This document shows positions 15,611 through 27,600 of a DNA stretch of 64,000 nt, piece by piece (position 1 is the first letter of the stretch; each line of letters begins with the position of its first letter). The DNA comes from Clostridiales bacterium (GTDB lineage: Bacteria > Bacillota > Clostridia > Christensenellales > Borkfalkiaceae). Both the position numbers and the translations under genes were made by a program. The stretch is taken from positions 1 to 64,000 of the forward strand of contig SVIO01000004.1 in the NCBI GenBank assembly GCA_015069465.1, written 5' to 3'. A model generated the notes under the pieces. It was not told the DNA's origin. It was given only the letters and a program-made list of their open reading frames with translations, and did not search any database.

Positions 15611-17572
15611 ATGGAAAGAAAAGAATTTATACTGCAATCTAAATATCAGCCTACGGGTGACCAACCACAAGCAATAAAACTGCTTACCGAAGGCATAAAC
15701 GATGGCTTGCGCACGCAAGTCCTTTTGGGCGTTACGGGAAGTGGTAAAACTTTTACCATGGCAAACGTTATCAAAAACATAAATCGTCCAGCCCTTGTAA
15801 TCGCACATAATAAAACGCTTGCAGCGCAACTTTGTAATGAGTTTAGAGAATTCTTTCCACAAAACAGAGTGGAATTTTTCGTTTCATATTACGACTATTA
15901 TCAACCAGAAGCATATATTCCATCTACCGATACATATATCGAAAAGGATTTGGCGATAAACGATGAAATTGATAAACTTCGCCACTCGGCAACCTGTTCG
16001 CTTGCAGAAAGAAGCGATACAATAGTGGTTGCATCGGTTTCTTGTATTTATGGACTAGGTGCACCAGAAGAGTATTATAGGCTTGCACTTTCCCTTCGCC
16101 CAGATGACCAAATATCTAGAGATGAACTTATGCGAAAACTCGTTGCTATTCAATATACAAGAAGAGACGTGGACTTTTCTCGTTCTTCATTTAGGGTAAG
16201 GGGAGATATAATAGACATATTCCCATCATCAAACACCGAAATTGTAGTTAGGGTTGAATTTTTTGGCGACACTATTGACAGGGTGCTAGAAGTTGAGTTT
16301 GTTTCTGGCAAGGTTATATCAGAATTAAAGCACGCCGTTATTTTTCCTGCAAGCCACTATGCGGCATCGCAAGAAAAACTTAACCTTGCAGTTGTTGCTA
16401 TAGAACGTGATAGAGATGATGAAGTTGCATTTTTTAACGAACAAGGAAAACTAATTGAAGCACAACGCCTAAAACAACGCACCGATTATGACATAGAAAT
16501 GATAAAGGAAATAGGCTTTTGCAAGGGTATAGAAAACTATAGCAGATATTTTGATGGTAGAGTAGTCGGCGAGCCACCTTTTACCCTATTAGATTATTTT
16601 CCAAAAGATTTCGTTGTGTTTATCGATGAGTCGCACATGACAATTCCACAAATAAACGCAATGTATAATGGTGACAAGGCGAGAAAAACCAACCTTGTAG
16701 AATATGGTTTTAGGTTAAAGTCGGCATTTGACAATAGACCACTTACATTTAACGAGTTTGATGCTAAGGTTGGTCAAATGATATGCGTATCTGCAACCCC
16801 AGCAAAATATGAACTCGGTCAGGCTGGACAAGTTGTTGAACAACTTATCCGTCCTACAGGGCTTGTTGACCCAGAAATTTTTGTTAGACCAACAAAAAAT
16901 CAAATTGATGACCTATTGATAGAAATAAACAAGGTAACTTTAGATAAAGGCAGAGTGCTTATAACAACGCTTACCAAAAAAATGGCAGAAAGCCTAACCG
17001 AATACCTAAAGGAAAATGGCGTTAGGGTTAGATATATGCACAGCGATATAGACACTATGGAAAGAATAGAGATAGTGTCGGCGCTTCGCTCTGGCGAGTT
17101 TGATGTTCTTTGTGGTATCAACCTTTTAAGAGAAGGGCTTGACCTTCCAGAAGTTAAACTCGTTGCAATTCTCGATGCCGATAAAGAAGGCTTTTTAAGA
17201 AGCGAAACTTCGCTTATCCAAACTATAGGCAGAGCAGCAAGAAATGCAGAAGGAAAGGTTATAATGTATGCTGATACCATGACGGGCAGTATGCAAAGGG
17301 CGATAGATGAAACTAACAGAAGAAGAAAAGTTCAAAGCGATTATAATTTAGAGCATAACATCACGCCAAAAACTATTGTTAAGGCAATAACCAACACTTT
17401 GGAAATAACTAAAAAAGTGGATAGAACAAAAGAAGTTAAAAAGCAAGATATCCCAGAAGAGATAGAAAAGTTAAAGGCACTTATGAAGATTGCATCGGCA
17501 AATTTAGACTTTGAAAAGTGCATAGAGATAAGGGACACTATTGCTAAACTTAAAATGAAAATGAGAAAGTAA
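15611..17572 (+). CDS. uvrB: excinuclease ABC subunit B
   Basis: The 653-residue helicase-like subunit verifies DNA damage and loads UvrC in nucleotide excision repair. It has Walker A GVTGSGKT near residue 40, the beta-hairpin region [10 protein letters not shown], the DEAH-type helicase box VFIDESH, motif VI region QTIGRAARN and the C-terminal UVR motif (about 618-650) that binds UvrC. Length is typical. Its stop is two bases before uvrA, the common uvrB-uvrA order in Firmicutes. Confidence 0.98.
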   Translation: MERKEFILQSKYQPTGDQPQAIKLLTEGINDGLRTQVLLGVTGSGKTFTMANVIKNINRPALVIAHNKTLAAQLCNEFREFFPQNRVEFFVSYYDYYQPEAYIPSTDTYIEKDLAINDEIDKLRHSATCSLAERSDTIVVASVSCIYGLGAPEEYYRLALSLRPDDQISRDELMRKLVAIQYTRRDVDFSRSSFRVRGDIIDIFPSSNTEIVVRVEFFGDTIDRVLEVEFVSGKVISELKHAVIFPASHYAASQEKLNLAVVAIERDRDDEVAFFNEQGKLIEAQRLKQRTDYDIEMIKEIGFCKGIENYSRYFDGRVVGEPPFTLLDYFPKDFVVFIDESHMTIPQINAMYNGDKARKTNLVEYGFRLKSAFDNRPLTFNEFDAKVGQMICVSATPAKYELGQAGQVVEQLIRPTGLVDPEIFVRPTKNQIDDLLIEINKVTLDKGRVLITTLTKKMAESLTEYLKENGVRVRYMHSDIDTMERIEIVSALRSGEFDVLCGINLLREGLDLPEVKLVAILDADKEGFLRSETSLIQTIGRAARNAEGKVIMYADTMTGSMQRAIDETNRRRKVQSDYNLEHNITPKTIVKAITNTLEITKKVDRTKEVKKQDIPEEIEKLKALMKIASANLDFEKCIEIRDTIAKLKMKMRK

Positions 17573-17574
17573 TT

Positions 17575-20388
17575 ATGGATTATATAAAGATTAAAGGCGC
17601 AAAAGAAAATAACTTAAAAAACGTAGACTTAACCATACCAAGAGACAAACTCGTGGTATTTACAGGTCTATCAGGCAGTGGAAAAAGTACGCTTGCTTTT
17701 GACACCATTTATGCTGAAGGTCAAAGAAGATACGTTGAAAGTTTGTCAAGTTATGCTCGTATGTTTTTAGGACAAATGGAAAAGCCAGACGTAGAACTTA
17801 TAGAAGGCTTATCGCCAGCAATTTCAATCGACCAAAAAACCACTTCGCATAACCCACGCTCAACCGTGGGAACGGTGACCGAAATATACGATTATTTTAG
17901 GCTTTTATTTGCTAGGGTTGGCACGCCACATTGCCCAGAGTGTGGCAAGGAAATTTCTCGCCAAACTATAGACCAAATTGTAGATAAGGTTATGGCACTT
18001 AAAGAAGGCAGTAAGATTTTAATAAATGCACCTGTTGTTCGTGGCAAAAAAGGGGAATATACAAAGAATTTTGAAAGTTATAAAAAGAGTGGTTATGCTC
18101 GTGTTATGGTCGATGGCATAGTGTATGACCTAAACGAAGAAATAAAACTCGATAAAAACATAAAGCACACAATTAGCGTTGTAATTGATAGGCTTGTTGT
18201 AAAAGAAGGCATTGAAAAAAGGCTTTTTGATAGTTTAGAAACGGCAATCAAACTTGCAGATGGACTTGTGTCTGTTCAAATTGTAGATGGGGAGAGTCTA
18301 TTATTTTCAACAAAATACGCCTGCCCAGACTGTGGCATTAGCATAGAAGAAATTGAGCCAAGACTATTTTCATTTAACAACCCTTATGGTGCTTGCCCAG
18401 AATGCTTAGGCTTAGGTTTTAGAAATGAAATAGACCCAGACCTAGTTGTAAAAGACAAAACAAAGTCGCTTAGAGAAGGGGCAATGACCATTTCTGGTTG
18501 GAATTTAGATAATGGCAAGATGGCAAACCTTTATTTTGAAGCACTTGCAAAAAAATACAATTTCAGCCTTGATACGCCTGTTAAAGATTTGCCACAAAAG
18601 ATATATGACATTATGCTTTATGGCAATAACGGCGAACTATTAAAAATTGAATATAACACAAGAACTATGAGTGGCTCTTATCAATCATCGTGGGAAGGCA
18701 TTATTCCAAACCTTGCAAGAAGGTATAGAGAAACTTCAAGCGACTATACAAAGATGGAAATTGAAAGGTATATGAGAGTTAGTCCTTGTAATACCTGTCA
18801 TGGCAATAGGCTTAAAAAGGAAGCCCTTGCCGTTAAAGTTGGTGGAAAAAATATTGCAGAGTTAACCAATATGTCTGTTGTCAACTTGTATGACTTTATT
18901 GATAAACTTGAATTTGACCAAACAAAGACGTTGATTTCTGCACCTATTATAAAAGAGATTAAAACAAGACTAAAATTTCTAATAGATGTAGGACTAAATT
19001 ATTTAACGCTATCAAGGGGCGCATCAACCCTTTCTGGTGGGGAAGCGCAACGCATAAGGCTTGCAACACAAATAGGCAGTGGACTTACAGGCGTTCTTTA
19101 TATCCTAGATGAGCCAAGTATAGGACTTCACCAAAGGGATAATGAAAAACTTATTTTAACCCTTAAAAAACTTAGAGATTTAGGAAACACCTTAATCGTT
19201 GTAGAACACGATGAAGATACAATGCGCTCGGCTGACTATATCGTGGATATAGGTCCAAAAGCAGGGGTGCATGGTGGCGAAGTGGTTGCTACAGGCACGG
19301 TCGAAGATATTATAAACGAGCCACGCTCAATCACAGGCGATTACCTTTCTGGCAGAAGAAAGATAGAAGTTCCAAAGAATAGAACAAAGCCAGATGGAAG
19401 GTGCTTAAAGGTTATTGGCGCAAATCAAAACAACCTAAAAAATATTGACGTATGCTTCCCTGTGGGGCTTTTAACAGCAGTGACAGGCGTTTCTGGAAGT
19501 GGAAAGAGTTCGCTTATAAACGAAATAGTTTATCCAGAACTTGCAGGAAAACTAAACAAGGCAAAAGTTAGAACGGGCAACTGCCAAAGAATAGAAGGCA
19601 TAGAACATTTTGATAAAGTTATTGCAATCGACCAATCTCCAATAGGCAGAACTCCAAGAAGCAACCCAGCAACTTACACAGGGGTGTTTTCAAGTATAAG
19701 AGACCTTTTTGCTTCAACACCCGATGCAAAGGAAAGGGGGTATAAGGCAGGAAGATTTTCATTTAACGTTGCCGGTGGCAGATGCGAAAATTGTGAAGGT
19801 GACGGCGTTATCAAAATAGAAATGCACTTTTTGCCTGACATGTACGTGCCTTGTGAAGTTTGTGGGGGACATAGGTATAATAGAGAAACTTTGCAAGTTA
19901 AATATAAGGGCAAAAACATAAGCGAAGTTTTGGATATGACTGTAGATGAAGCGTGTGAATTCTTTGAGCCTATCGCATCGATATACAACAAAATAAAAAC
20001 CTTAAAAGAAGTTGGCTTAGGCTATATTAAGTTAGGTCAAAGTTCAACAACACTATCTGGTGGCGAAGCGCAAAGGGTAAAACTTGCAACCGAACTAGCA
20101 AAAAGGGCAACGGGCAAAACCCTTTATATTTTAGATGAGCCAACGACAGGGCTTCATAACTATGACGTTGATAAACTTTGCAAGGTTTTAACAAAACTTA
20201 AAGAAAGTGGCAACACTATAATTGTAATAGAACATAACTTAGACGTAATTAAACTTGCCGACCACATTATAGACTTAGGTCCAGAAGGTGGCGACAATGG
20301 TGGCGAGATTGTTGCAACAGGCACGCCAGAGCAAGTTGCACAAAACAAAAATAGTTATACGGGTAAATTCTTAAAAAATGTCTTATAG
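17575..20388 (+). CDS. uvrA: excinuclease ABC subunit A
   Basis: The 937-residue ABC-type ATPase recognises DNA lesions and hands them to UvrB. Two ABC modules are visible, with Walker [10 protein letters not shown] and GVSGSGKSS and signature sequences TLSGGEAQR in both halves. Zinc-finger cysteines are present (CPEC, CPDC, CPEC and CENC...CEVC). Length and motif order are standard. Its 3' end overlaps the next gene by 11 bases. Confidence 0.98.
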   Translation: MDYIKIKGAKENNLKNVDLTIPRDKLVVFTGLSGSGKSTLAFDTIYAEGQRRYVESLSSYARMFLGQMEKPDVELIEGLSPAISIDQKTTSHNPRSTVGTVTEIYDYFRLLFARVGTPHCPECGKEISRQTIDQIVDKVMALKEGSKILINAPVVRGKKGEYTKNFESYKKSGYARVMVDGIVYDLNEEIKLDKNIKHTISVVIDRLVVKEGIEKRLFDSLETAIKLADGLVSVQIVDGESLLFSTKYACPDCGISIEEIEPRLFSFNNPYGACPECLGLGFRNEIDPDLVVKDKTKSLREGAMTISGWNLDNGKMANLYFEALAKKYNFSLDTPVKDLPQKIYDIMLYGNNGELLKIEYNTRTMSGSYQSSWEGIIPNLARRYRETSSDYTKMEIERYMRVSPCNTCHGNRLKKEALAVKVGGKNIAELTNMSVVNLYDFIDKLEFDQTKTLISAPIIKEIKTRLKFLIDVGLNYLTLSRGASTLSGGEAQRIRLATQIGSGLTGVLYILDEPSIGLHQRDNEKLILTLKKLRDLGNTLIVVEHDEDTMRSADYIVDIGPKAGVHGGEVVATGTVEDIINEPRSITGDYLSGRRKIEVPKNRTKPDGRCLKVIGANQNNLKNIDVCFPVGLLTAVTGVSGSGKSSLINEIVYPELAGKLNKAKVRTGNCQRIEGIEHFDKVIAIDQSPIGRTPRSNPATYTGVFSSIRDLFASTPDAKERGYKAGRFSFNVAGGRCENCEGDGVIKIEMHFLPDMYVPCEVCGGHRYNRETLQVKYKGKNISEVLDMTVDEACEFFEPIASIYNKIKTLKEVGLGYIKLGQSSTTLSGGEAQRVKLATELAKRATGKTLYILDEPTTGLHNYDVDKLCKVLTKLKESGNTIIVIEHNLDVIKLADHIIDLGPEGGDNGGEIVATGTPEQVAQNKNSYTGKFLKNVL

Positions 20389-21274
20389 TAGAGAAAATAA
20401 CAACCTATTAAACAAAGAGCAAGGTGGAAAAGCCTTTTCGATAATGATAGCAATATACGTGCTGTTATCATTTGTCTTTCAAGGGGTGCTAATTGCTTTT
20501 ACAACTGAAGAAAGTTTTATTTATATTGCAGTTTGTTCTGTTTTGTCACCTTCGGCTATATTTTTGGCTATTCTTTATCAAAACAAAAGAAATAAATGCA
20601 CATATAAGGCATTAAATGTAACAAAGTGCGAAATTAAAGCCTTTTTTCCAGCAATTTTGCTTTCAGTAGGTATGTTTTTAGGCTTAGGCTTTATAAACAT
20701 TTCACTTATTAACCTTTTGCAAAAGGTGGGCATAACATTAAGTTCGCCAAATATTCCCCTAAACAATTTAGGGCAGTTTATTTTCTTTATAATAACGCTT
20801 GCAATCTTGCCTGCAATTATGGAAGAACTATTTTTCCGTGGTTTATTCTTAAACTCACTTGGTGAGCATAGCGTTTTATCAAAAACGCTAACGGTAGGGC
20901 TATTCTTTGCACTATACCATTGCAATCTAGGTCAATTTATTTATCAATTCATATATGGCTCGGTGCTATGTTTACTTACCATTCATGCTAAAAGCATAAT
21001 CCCAGCCATAATAACTCATTTTCTAAATAATTTTGTGATATTGCTTTTTACATACTTAAAAATTCAAATAAACTTATTTAGTCCAATTCTAATTGCTGTT
21101 GGGCTAGTTTGCCTTTTATTATTTTTGGCTATTGTGATTTTTGCTCTCAAGAAAGAAAAAAATGAAAATCTCGTTGAGCAAAAAAATAAAGGCATAAAAG
21201 AAGTGTTTATTCCTTATGGGATTTTGGGCGTAATGATATGCGTTATTATGATTGTCAGCGTTCTTTTTGTATAG
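20378..21274 (+). CDS. CPBP-family intramembrane metalloprotease
   Basis: The 298-residue protein has about eight hydrophobic segments. It carries the CPBP (Abi) glutamic protease motifs: EELFFRG near residue 150, FALYHCN, and the C-terminal THFLNN. Bacterial members are Rce1-like proteases of mostly unknown substrate; some are linked to peptide maturation or immunity. It starts inside the 3' end of uvrA, so it is part of the same operon, followed eight bases later by rlmH. Confidence 0.9.
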   Translation: MSYSRENNNLLNKEQGGKAFSIMIAIYVLLSFVFQGVLIAFTTEESFIYIAVCSVLSPSAIFLAILYQNKRNKCTYKALNVTKCEIKAFFPAILLSVGMFLGLGFINISLINLLQKVGITLSSPNIPLNNLGQFIFFIITLAILPAIMEELFFRGLFLNSLGEHSVLSKTLTVGLFFALYHCNLGQFIYQFIYGSVLCLLTIHAKSIIPAIITHFLNNFVILLFTYLKIQINLFSPILIAVGLVCLLLFLAIVIFALKKEKNENLVEQKNKGIKEVFIPYGILGVMICVIMIVSVLFV

Positions 21275-21281
21275 GTGGAGT

Positions 21282-21755
21282 ATGGTTAAGATAAATATAG
21301 TTGCAGTTGGCAAGGTTAAGGAAAAATATTTTACCGAAGGTATAAATGAATATGCAAAGCGAATATCAAAGTTTGCACAGATAAATATTATCGAAGTGCA
21401 AGAAGAAAATTATTCTAAAGTAGATGATGGAATAATCGAAATTATAAAGGAAAAAGAGTGCCAAAGAATTTTGCCACACTTAAAAGGCACTATATTAGCA
21501 CTTGCTATCGAAGGCAAAAAGTATGACAGCAATTCTTTTTCTAAATCCCTTCAAAAATTCATAGACCAAAGTGGTGGAACGGTTACATTTGTCATAGGTG
21601 GCTCTTATGGGCTTAGTGACAAAATTAAAAAAGAGGCAAAAGAACTTATATCCTTTTCGGACATGACCTTTCCACACACGATGTTTAGGCTTATGCTTTC
21701 AGAGCAGATTTATAGGGCATTTTCAATAATTTCAGGAAGTGGCTATCATAAATAA
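21282..21755 (+). CDS. rlmH: 23S rRNA (pseudouridine1915-N3)-methyltransferase
   Basis: The 157-residue SPOUT methyltransferase modifies pseudouridine 1915 in helix 69 of 23S rRNA. The SAM-binding knot VIGGSYGLS and the invariant C-terminal block FPHTMFRLMLSEQIYRA ending in GSGYHK are present. ATG 21282 follows GGTGGAG and matches the family N-terminus MVKINIVAVGK; an earlier in-frame ATG at 21252 lies inside the previous gene and is less likely. Confidence 0.97.
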   Translation: MVKINIVAVGKVKEKYFTEGINEYAKRISKFAQINIIEVQEENYSKVDDGIIEIIKEKECQRILPHLKGTILALAIEGKKYDSNSFSKSLQKFIDQSGGTVTFVIGGSYGLSDKIKKEAKELISFSDMTFPHTMFRLMLSEQIYRAFSIISGSGYHK

Positions 21756-21773
21756 AAATTCATACTATAAGGT

Positions 21774-22547
21774 ATGAATATTTTAAGTTTAAATAAAAAA
21801 ATTTTTAAGAATTTTAAGGGCGAAAAGATAGTTATAGGAAAAAGTCATTTTGGTCACCCTATTTTATGCTATGGGGTTATAAAAACCCCTTACCCAAAAG
21901 CCATAATTCAGGGCACAATTCACGCAAGGGAATATATAACCGGTTATTTAACGCTAAAACTTATAAATGACTTTTATAAAAATGGAAAAGTCGGTAGCGT
22001 TTATTTTATTCCTATCTTAAACCCAGACGGCGTGATGATTTCCTTAAAAAAAGACAAACTTTATAAGGCAAACGGCAGGGGTGTGGACTTAAATGTCAAT
22101 TTTGATGCTCGTTGGTCAACGGGAAGTCAAAATGTAAGAGAAGTGGCAAGTGCAAATTATATAGGCGAAAAGCCCTTTTCAGAGCCAGAAACTATGGCAC
22201 TTAGAGATTTTACCTTAAAAATTAAGCCTGATTACACTATAAGTTATCACTCTAAAGGTCAAGAGATATATTACGAATTTTTTCAAGAAGATATTAGCCG
22301 TGACTTTGCTTTTGCAAAAGAGATATCCCTTTTAACGGGTTATCAAATAAAAAGCACGCCAAACTCGGCTGGGGGATATAAAGATTGGTGCATACAACAA
22401 TTAAAAATTCCAGCACTTACCATAGAAGTGGGCGATGATAGATTATCTCACCCAATAAAAAAGTGGCATTTAAGAAAAATTTACAAACAAAACAGGGGCA
22501 TAATAGAAAGGGCAAACGCCTTTTTTGTGGAGAACAAATGGAAATAA
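21774..22547 (+). CDS. M14-family zinc carboxypeptidase
   Basis: The 257-residue protein is a metallopeptidase of the carboxypeptidase A fold. Zinc ligands His50 and Glu53 lie in GTIHAREY, the third in ISYHSKG, and the catalytic glutamate in LTIEVGDD. Bacterial relatives cut gamma-D-Glu-diaminopimelate bonds in peptidoglycan. No signal peptide is visible, so a cytoplasmic role, for example in recycling muropeptides, is more likely than secretion. It overlaps tadA by ten bases. Confidence 0.88.
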   Translation: MNILSLNKKIFKNFKGEKIVIGKSHFGHPILCYGVIKTPYPKAIIQGTIHAREYITGYLTLKLINDFYKNGKVGSVYFIPILNPDGVMISLKKDKLYKANGRGVDLNVNFDARWSTGSQNVREVASANYIGEKPFSEPETMALRDFTLKIKPDYTISYHSKGQEIYYEFFQEDISRDFAFAKEISLLTGYQIKSTPNSAGGYKDWCIQQLKIPALTIEVGDDRLSHPIKKWHLRKIYKQNRGIIERANAFFVENKWK

Positions 22548-22981
22548 AATTTATGAAACTTGCAATAAAGCAAGCGTTAAAGGCAGAAAAACTAGATGAA
22601 GTGCCAATCGGTGCAGTTATCGTTAAAGATGGCAAGGTGATTGCAAGGGCGCACAACCTTATGGAAAAAACCCAAATGGCAACAGCCCATGCTGAAATTT
22701 TGGCAATCAATAAAGCGTGCAAAAAACTAAAGAGTTGGCGATTAGACGGCGCTGAAATTTATGTTACAATAGAGCCTTGTGCAATGTGCGCTGGGGCAAT
22801 AGTAAACGCAAGGATAAAAAAGGTTTATTTTGGCGCTTATGAAAAAAAGAGTGGCTGTGCAGAAAGTAAATTTTCGGTGCTAACTGATAGTGGGCTTAAT
22901 CATAAAACTGAGTTTGTTGGTGGGTTGGAACAAGAAACTTGCGCAAATATTATAAAAAATTATTTTAAAGGCAAGAGATAA
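22538..22981 (+). CDS. tadA: tRNA-specific adenosine deaminase
   Basis: The 148-residue zinc deaminase converts wobble adenosine 34 of tRNA-Arg(ACG) to inosine. His51 and Glu53 in HAEI, and Cys81/Cys84 in PCAMC, form the catalytic zinc site. ATG 22538 is chosen because the family start MEIKFMKLAIKQA follows; it has GGAGAAC just upstream and overlaps the peptidase gene. Its substrate tRNA-Arg(ACG) is at the left edge of this window. Confidence 0.96.
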   Translation: MEIKFMKLAIKQALKAEKLDEVPIGAVIVKDGKVIARAHNLMEKTQMATAHAEILAINKACKKLKSWRLDGAEIYVTIEPCAMCAGAIVNARIKKVYFGAYEKKSGCAESKFSVLTDSGLNHKTEFVGGLEQETCANIIKNYFKGKR

Positions 22982-22993
22982 TTAGAAAAAGCC

Positions 22994-23022
22994 TTGACTA
23001 AATGAAAATTTTGTAATAAAAT
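22994..23022 (+). promoter_or_regulatory. promoter of prs
   Basis: TTGACT at 22994-22999 and TAAAAT at 23017-23022 are 17 bases apart. Confidence 0.75.
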
Positions 23023-23070
23023 TAAGATAAGGTACTATATGTACACAAAGTTACATTAGGAGAAAAATTT

Positions 23071-24021
23071 ATGATTACACATGGCAACAAAATTGAAGTT
23101 TTGGCTGGCAACTCTAATAGACCATTAGCAGAAGCAGTTGCAGCAGAACTCGGACTACCACTTAGCAGTGCAGAAGTTGGAAAGTTTTCTGATGGTGAAA
23201 TCAGTATATCACTTCCACAAACAGTTAGAGGCAGAGACGTATTTATTGTTCAATCAACATCAATGCCTGTAAACGATAACCTTATGGAACTTCTTATCAT
23301 GATTGATGCATGTAAGAGAGCATCAGCAGGAAGAATTACAGCAGTTATTCCATACTTCGGTTATGCTAGACAAGACAGAAAGGCTCGTCCAAGAGACCCA
23401 ATCACAGCAAAACTTGTGGCTGATATCTTAACGAGTGCAGGCGCTGATAGAGTTTTGACAATGGACCTTCACGCAGCACAAATCCAAGGATTTTTCGATA
23501 TTCCTGTTGACCACCTTTACGGCGCACCAATCCTTGCAAAATATTTCAAAAAGAGAATGGACGAAAACTGGGTAGTTGTTTCACCAGACGTAGGCTCTGT
23601 AGGTAGAGCAAGAAACTTTGCTTCAAGAGTAGATGCGGCTCTTGCCATCGTTGATAAGCGTCGCCCTAAAGCAAATGCAATTGAAGTTATGAACGTTATC
23701 GGTGACGTTAAAGGTAAATGTTGCGTAATGCTCGATGATATGATTGACACTGCTGGAACAATTTGTCAAGGTGCACAAGCCCTTGTAAACAACGGCGCAA
23801 AAGAAGTTTATGCTTGTTGTACACACGGCGTTCTAAGTGGTCCTGCAATGGAAAGATTATCGGCATCACCAATTAAAGAAGTTGTTGTTTTAGATACTAT
23901 TGACCTTCCAGAAGAAGTTAAAAACAATCCAAAGGTTAAGGTTTTGTCAGTTGCAAAACTTATTGCTAAGGCAATCACATCCATCTATTCGGATTCTTCG
24001 CTTTCAGCAATTTACGAATAA
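23071..24021 (+). CDS. prs: ribose-phosphate pyrophosphokinase
   Basis: The 316-residue enzyme makes PRPP from ribose-5-phosphate and ATP for nucleotide, histidine and NAD synthesis. It has the ATP-flap region [11 protein letters not shown], the [12 protein letters not shown] metal site and the PRPP loop [12 protein letters not shown]. Length is standard for class I enzymes. It has its own promoter and terminator. PRPP is also a substrate of the NadC half at 6290-7141. Confidence 0.98.
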   Translation: MITHGNKIEVLAGNSNRPLAEAVAAELGLPLSSAEVGKFSDGEISISLPQTVRGRDVFIVQSTSMPVNDNLMELLIMIDACKRASAGRITAVIPYFGYARQDRKARPRDPITAKLVADILTSAGADRVLTMDLHAAQIQGFFDIPVDHLYGAPILAKYFKKRMDENWVVVSPDVGSVGRARNFASRVDAALAIVDKRRPKANAIEVMNVIGDVKGKCCVMLDDMIDTAGTICQGAQALVNNGAKEVYACCTHGVLSGPAMERLSASPIKEVVVLDTIDLPEEVKNNPKVKVLSVAKLIAKAITSIYSDSSLSAIYE

Positions 24022-24038
24022 ATATTTACTAAAAGAAG

Positions 24039-24065
24039 AAGCCGTTTAATAAAACGGCTTTTTTA
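24039..24065 (+). terminator. terminator of prs
   Basis: AAGCCGTTT pairs with AAACGGCTT around AATA, followed by TTTTTA. Confidence 0.93.
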
Positions 24066-24077
24066 TTGGAGAAGTAT

Positions 24078-24650
24078 ATGAAACTAATCGTAGGGCTTGG
24101 CAATCCAGATGATAAGTATAAAAACACCTTTCATAACCTAGGTTTTATGTGCGTGGATAAACTTTGCGAAAAACTTGGCATAGAGTTCAAGAAAACGCAA
24201 TGCAAAGCGCTTGTTGCAGAAACTAGGTGCAAAAATCAAAAGGTTATAATTGCAAAGCCACAAACATATATGAACTTAAGTGGCGATAGCGTTAGCGAAC
24301 TCGTTAAGTTTTACAAGATAGAAAGTAAAGACTTAATCGTTGTATATGATGACTATGATATAAGTGTGGGCAGTGTTAGAATAAGAAAAGATGGCTCTGC
24401 TGGAACACATAACGGCATGCGTGACATAATTGCAAAATTAGGAAATAGTAATTTTCCACGCATAAGAATAGGTTTTAAGCCTTTAGAAGACAAACAAATT
24501 CCACTAATAAACTATGTTCTTTCTGGAATTTCTGCTGAAGATAAGCCTATATTTGAGCAAACTTTAACGCTCTCGGCAAATGCGCTTTATGAGTTTGCAA
24601 ATTCAAAAGATTTAGAGCAAATAATGCAAAGTTACAACAAAAAGGCATAA
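24078..24650 (+). CDS. pth: peptidyl-tRNA hydrolase
   Basis: The 190-residue enzyme frees tRNA from prematurely released peptidyl-tRNA. The N-terminal VGLGNPDDKY, the catalytic His19 in NTFHNLGF, the KPQTYMNLSG block and DDYD are all present. ATG 24078 lies six bases after GGAG; the in-frame TTG at 24066 is not needed. It is followed by mfd, a classic Firmicutes pair. Confidence 0.97.
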   Translation: MKLIVGLGNPDDKYKNTFHNLGFMCVDKLCEKLGIEFKKTQCKALVAETRCKNQKVIIAKPQTYMNLSGDSVSELVKFYKIESKDLIVVYDDYDISVGSVRIRKDGSAGTHNGMRDIIAKLGNSNFPRIRIGFKPLEDKQIPLINYVLSGISAEDKPIFEQTLTLSANALYEFANSKDLEQIMQSYNKKA

Positions 24651-24673
24651 GCCTTTTTTGGCTTAGGTAAATT

Positions 24674-27600
24674 ATGCTTAACAAACTTTTAGAACTAAAA
24701 AACAGAGAAAATTCTTTAAGTGAATTTTGCTCGTCCATCCGCCAAGGCATACCTTTGGCGGTTTTTGGCGTGAGCGAACCTTTTAAGCATTATTTAACTT
24801 CGCTGTTAGATGACAAGGTATTATATATCGCAAAAGATATACTATCTGCCCACTCAGCGTTAAAAGCCGTAAACGAAATTGCAGGAAAAACTGCAGTTAT
24901 TATCCCACCAAAAGATGAACTTCTTTTAATGGCAAAGGCTTTTTCAAGGGATAATAGTTATAATAGAATTAGTGCGTTAGATGGCATAGATAAGGCAGAT
25001 GTTATTATTGCCTTGCCACAAACCTTAATGCAAACAGCACCTAAAAAACTTTATAGTTTAACTTTAGAAAAAGATTGCGATTATGAGCAAACTGATGTTA
25101 TAAAGGAACTTATAAAACTCGGCTATCAAAGGGTAGACACAGTTGTTTCTCAAGGCACTTTTGCCGTTAGGGGGGATATACTAGACGTTTTTGCAATAAA
25201 TGCTAGCAATCCTTATCGCATAGACTTTTTTGGTGATACCATTGAAGCCATTAAAGAATACGATGTTGAAACAAGGCAAAACTTAGGGTATATTGGCAGA
25301 ATAAAAATCTTGCAATCAACCGAGTTTATTTTTGCCGATGATGACATAAACTCTTTTAAGAAATTGCTTAAAGAAGAAATTGAAAGTTCAAACAAAAACC
25401 AAAGACAAAGAAGAAATGAACTTTTAGACGATATTGAACTTTTAATTGAAACCAAAGCCTATGATAGACTTGATGTACTTGGCGTGCTCTTTAAAGACTC
25501 GGCAACGATATTTGATTTATTACCAAATGAAACGGTGGTAATATTCGATGAGCCAAAACTAATAAACGAAGTGGCAAACTTAAACTACACCGAGTTTATC
25601 GAAAGGTATAAGTCCTTGCTAGATGGTGGGGAAGTATTTTCGTTTGCAAATAAAAACTTAATGGATATAGATGCCCTTAAAGAAAGGTTAAAGAAGTTTA
25701 GGCTTGTTGCAATGCAAACACTGTCAACAGCCATACCGTTTTTTAATCCACTTAAAATAATAAACCCACAAACATCTGGTGTTGCCGATTATCAACTAGA
25801 TTTTAAAGAAGTGTTTACCGATATTGATAATTGGTTAAAATCAGGTTATTCGATAACCGTATGCACGGGCGATGTGAAAAGAGCAGATAAGTTTAACTTT
25901 GAACTTTCCTTAAAAGGCATTGCATCTGCCATTGAAACTAATGGCGACTTAAGGGGCGTTGACATAAGACTGCAAAAACTCGAAAAAGGCTTTATTTTTC
26001 ACGAAGAAAAGGCAGTCGTTATAGGCAGTGGCAATCTTTTTGCAAAAGCACCAAGTTCAAGAGCAAGAAAAACAAAACAAACATTTTTCTCTGCACCAGA
26101 AGTGGGGGACTACTGCGTTCACGAAACACACGGCATAGGAAGGGTTTTAGGAAACAAGAAAATAAGTTCAACCGAAGGCACGAAAGACTACATTGCCGTA
26201 GAATATTATGGTGGTGACATTTTATATATACCTGTAGAGCAAATGGACATACTCTCAAGGTATTTAGGAAGTGATAAAAAGCCACGCCTTTCTAAAATTG
26301 GTGGAAAGGACTTTGAAAACATTAAGAAAAGGGTTAAAGAAAGCATTAAAAAGATGTCTTTCGACCTAAAGAAATTATATCAAGAGAGAGAAGAATTAAA
26401 AGGTTATCAGTTTACTAACGATGATGAACTTCAAAACATATTCGAAAGTAAATTCCCTTTTGAAGATACTCCTGACCAAATAACAGCAAATCAAGATATC
26501 AAAAATGATATGACAAGTGCTAAGGTTATGGATAGGCTGGTTTGTGGCGACGTTGGGTTTGGCAAAACCGAAGTGGCATTTAGGGCTGTGTTTAGGGCGA
26601 TTGCAGATGGAAAGCAAGTGGCTTTTCTTGCGCCAACAACAATACTCACCGAACAACATTACAACACGGCAGTTCAAAGATTTAGTGACTTTGGAATAAA
26701 AATTGCAGTATTAAACAGGTTTAAAAGTAAAAAAGAGCAAGATAAAATAATTTTAGGCCTAAAAAATGGTGATATCGATTTTGTAATAGGCACGCATAGG
26801 CTTCTTAGCAAAGATGTAGAATTTAAGGACTTAGGGCTACTCGTTCTCGATGAAGAGCAAAGGTTTGGCGTTGAGCATAAAGAAAAGATTAAACTTCTAA
26901 AAAGTAATATTGATGCCATAACGCTAACGGCAACACCTATTCCAAGAACGCTCCATATGTCACTTTCGGGAATAAGGTCTATAAGCACCATTAACACCCC
27001 ACCTAAAAAGCGTTTGCCTGTGCAAACCTATGTTTGTGAGCAGACGGATATGCTAATAAAAGATGCTTTAACAAGAGAAATAAACAGGGGTGGTCAAGCC
27101 TTCATTCTCTATAACAGGGTAGATAGTATCTTTAATTTTGCAAGCAGTATTGAAGCGCTTTTGCCTAATGCCAAAATTACCGTCGTGCACGGACAAATGG
27201 ACGAAAAGATTATGGAACAAAGCATAATGCAGTTTTATCGTGGCGAAAGCGACGTGCTTATTTCCACAACCATAATAGAAAACGGATTAGACCTGCCTAA
27301 AGCCAATACCCTTATAGTTATCGATGCCGATAGGCTTGGGCTTTCAACCCTTTACCAATTAAAAGGCAGGGTTGGAAGAAGCGATAGGCTAGCATACGCA
27401 TATTTTACATTTAAAAGGGAAAAAATACTATCGCAAAATGCTTTTGAAAGGTTAAACGCCATAGTAGAGTTTACCGAAATGGGCAGTGGCATAAAAATTG
27501 CTATGCGAGACCTAGAAATAAGGGGTGCAGGCAATATTTTGGGTGCTGAGCAACACGGACACATGGAAAAAATCGGTTATGAACTTTATTCAAAACTTTT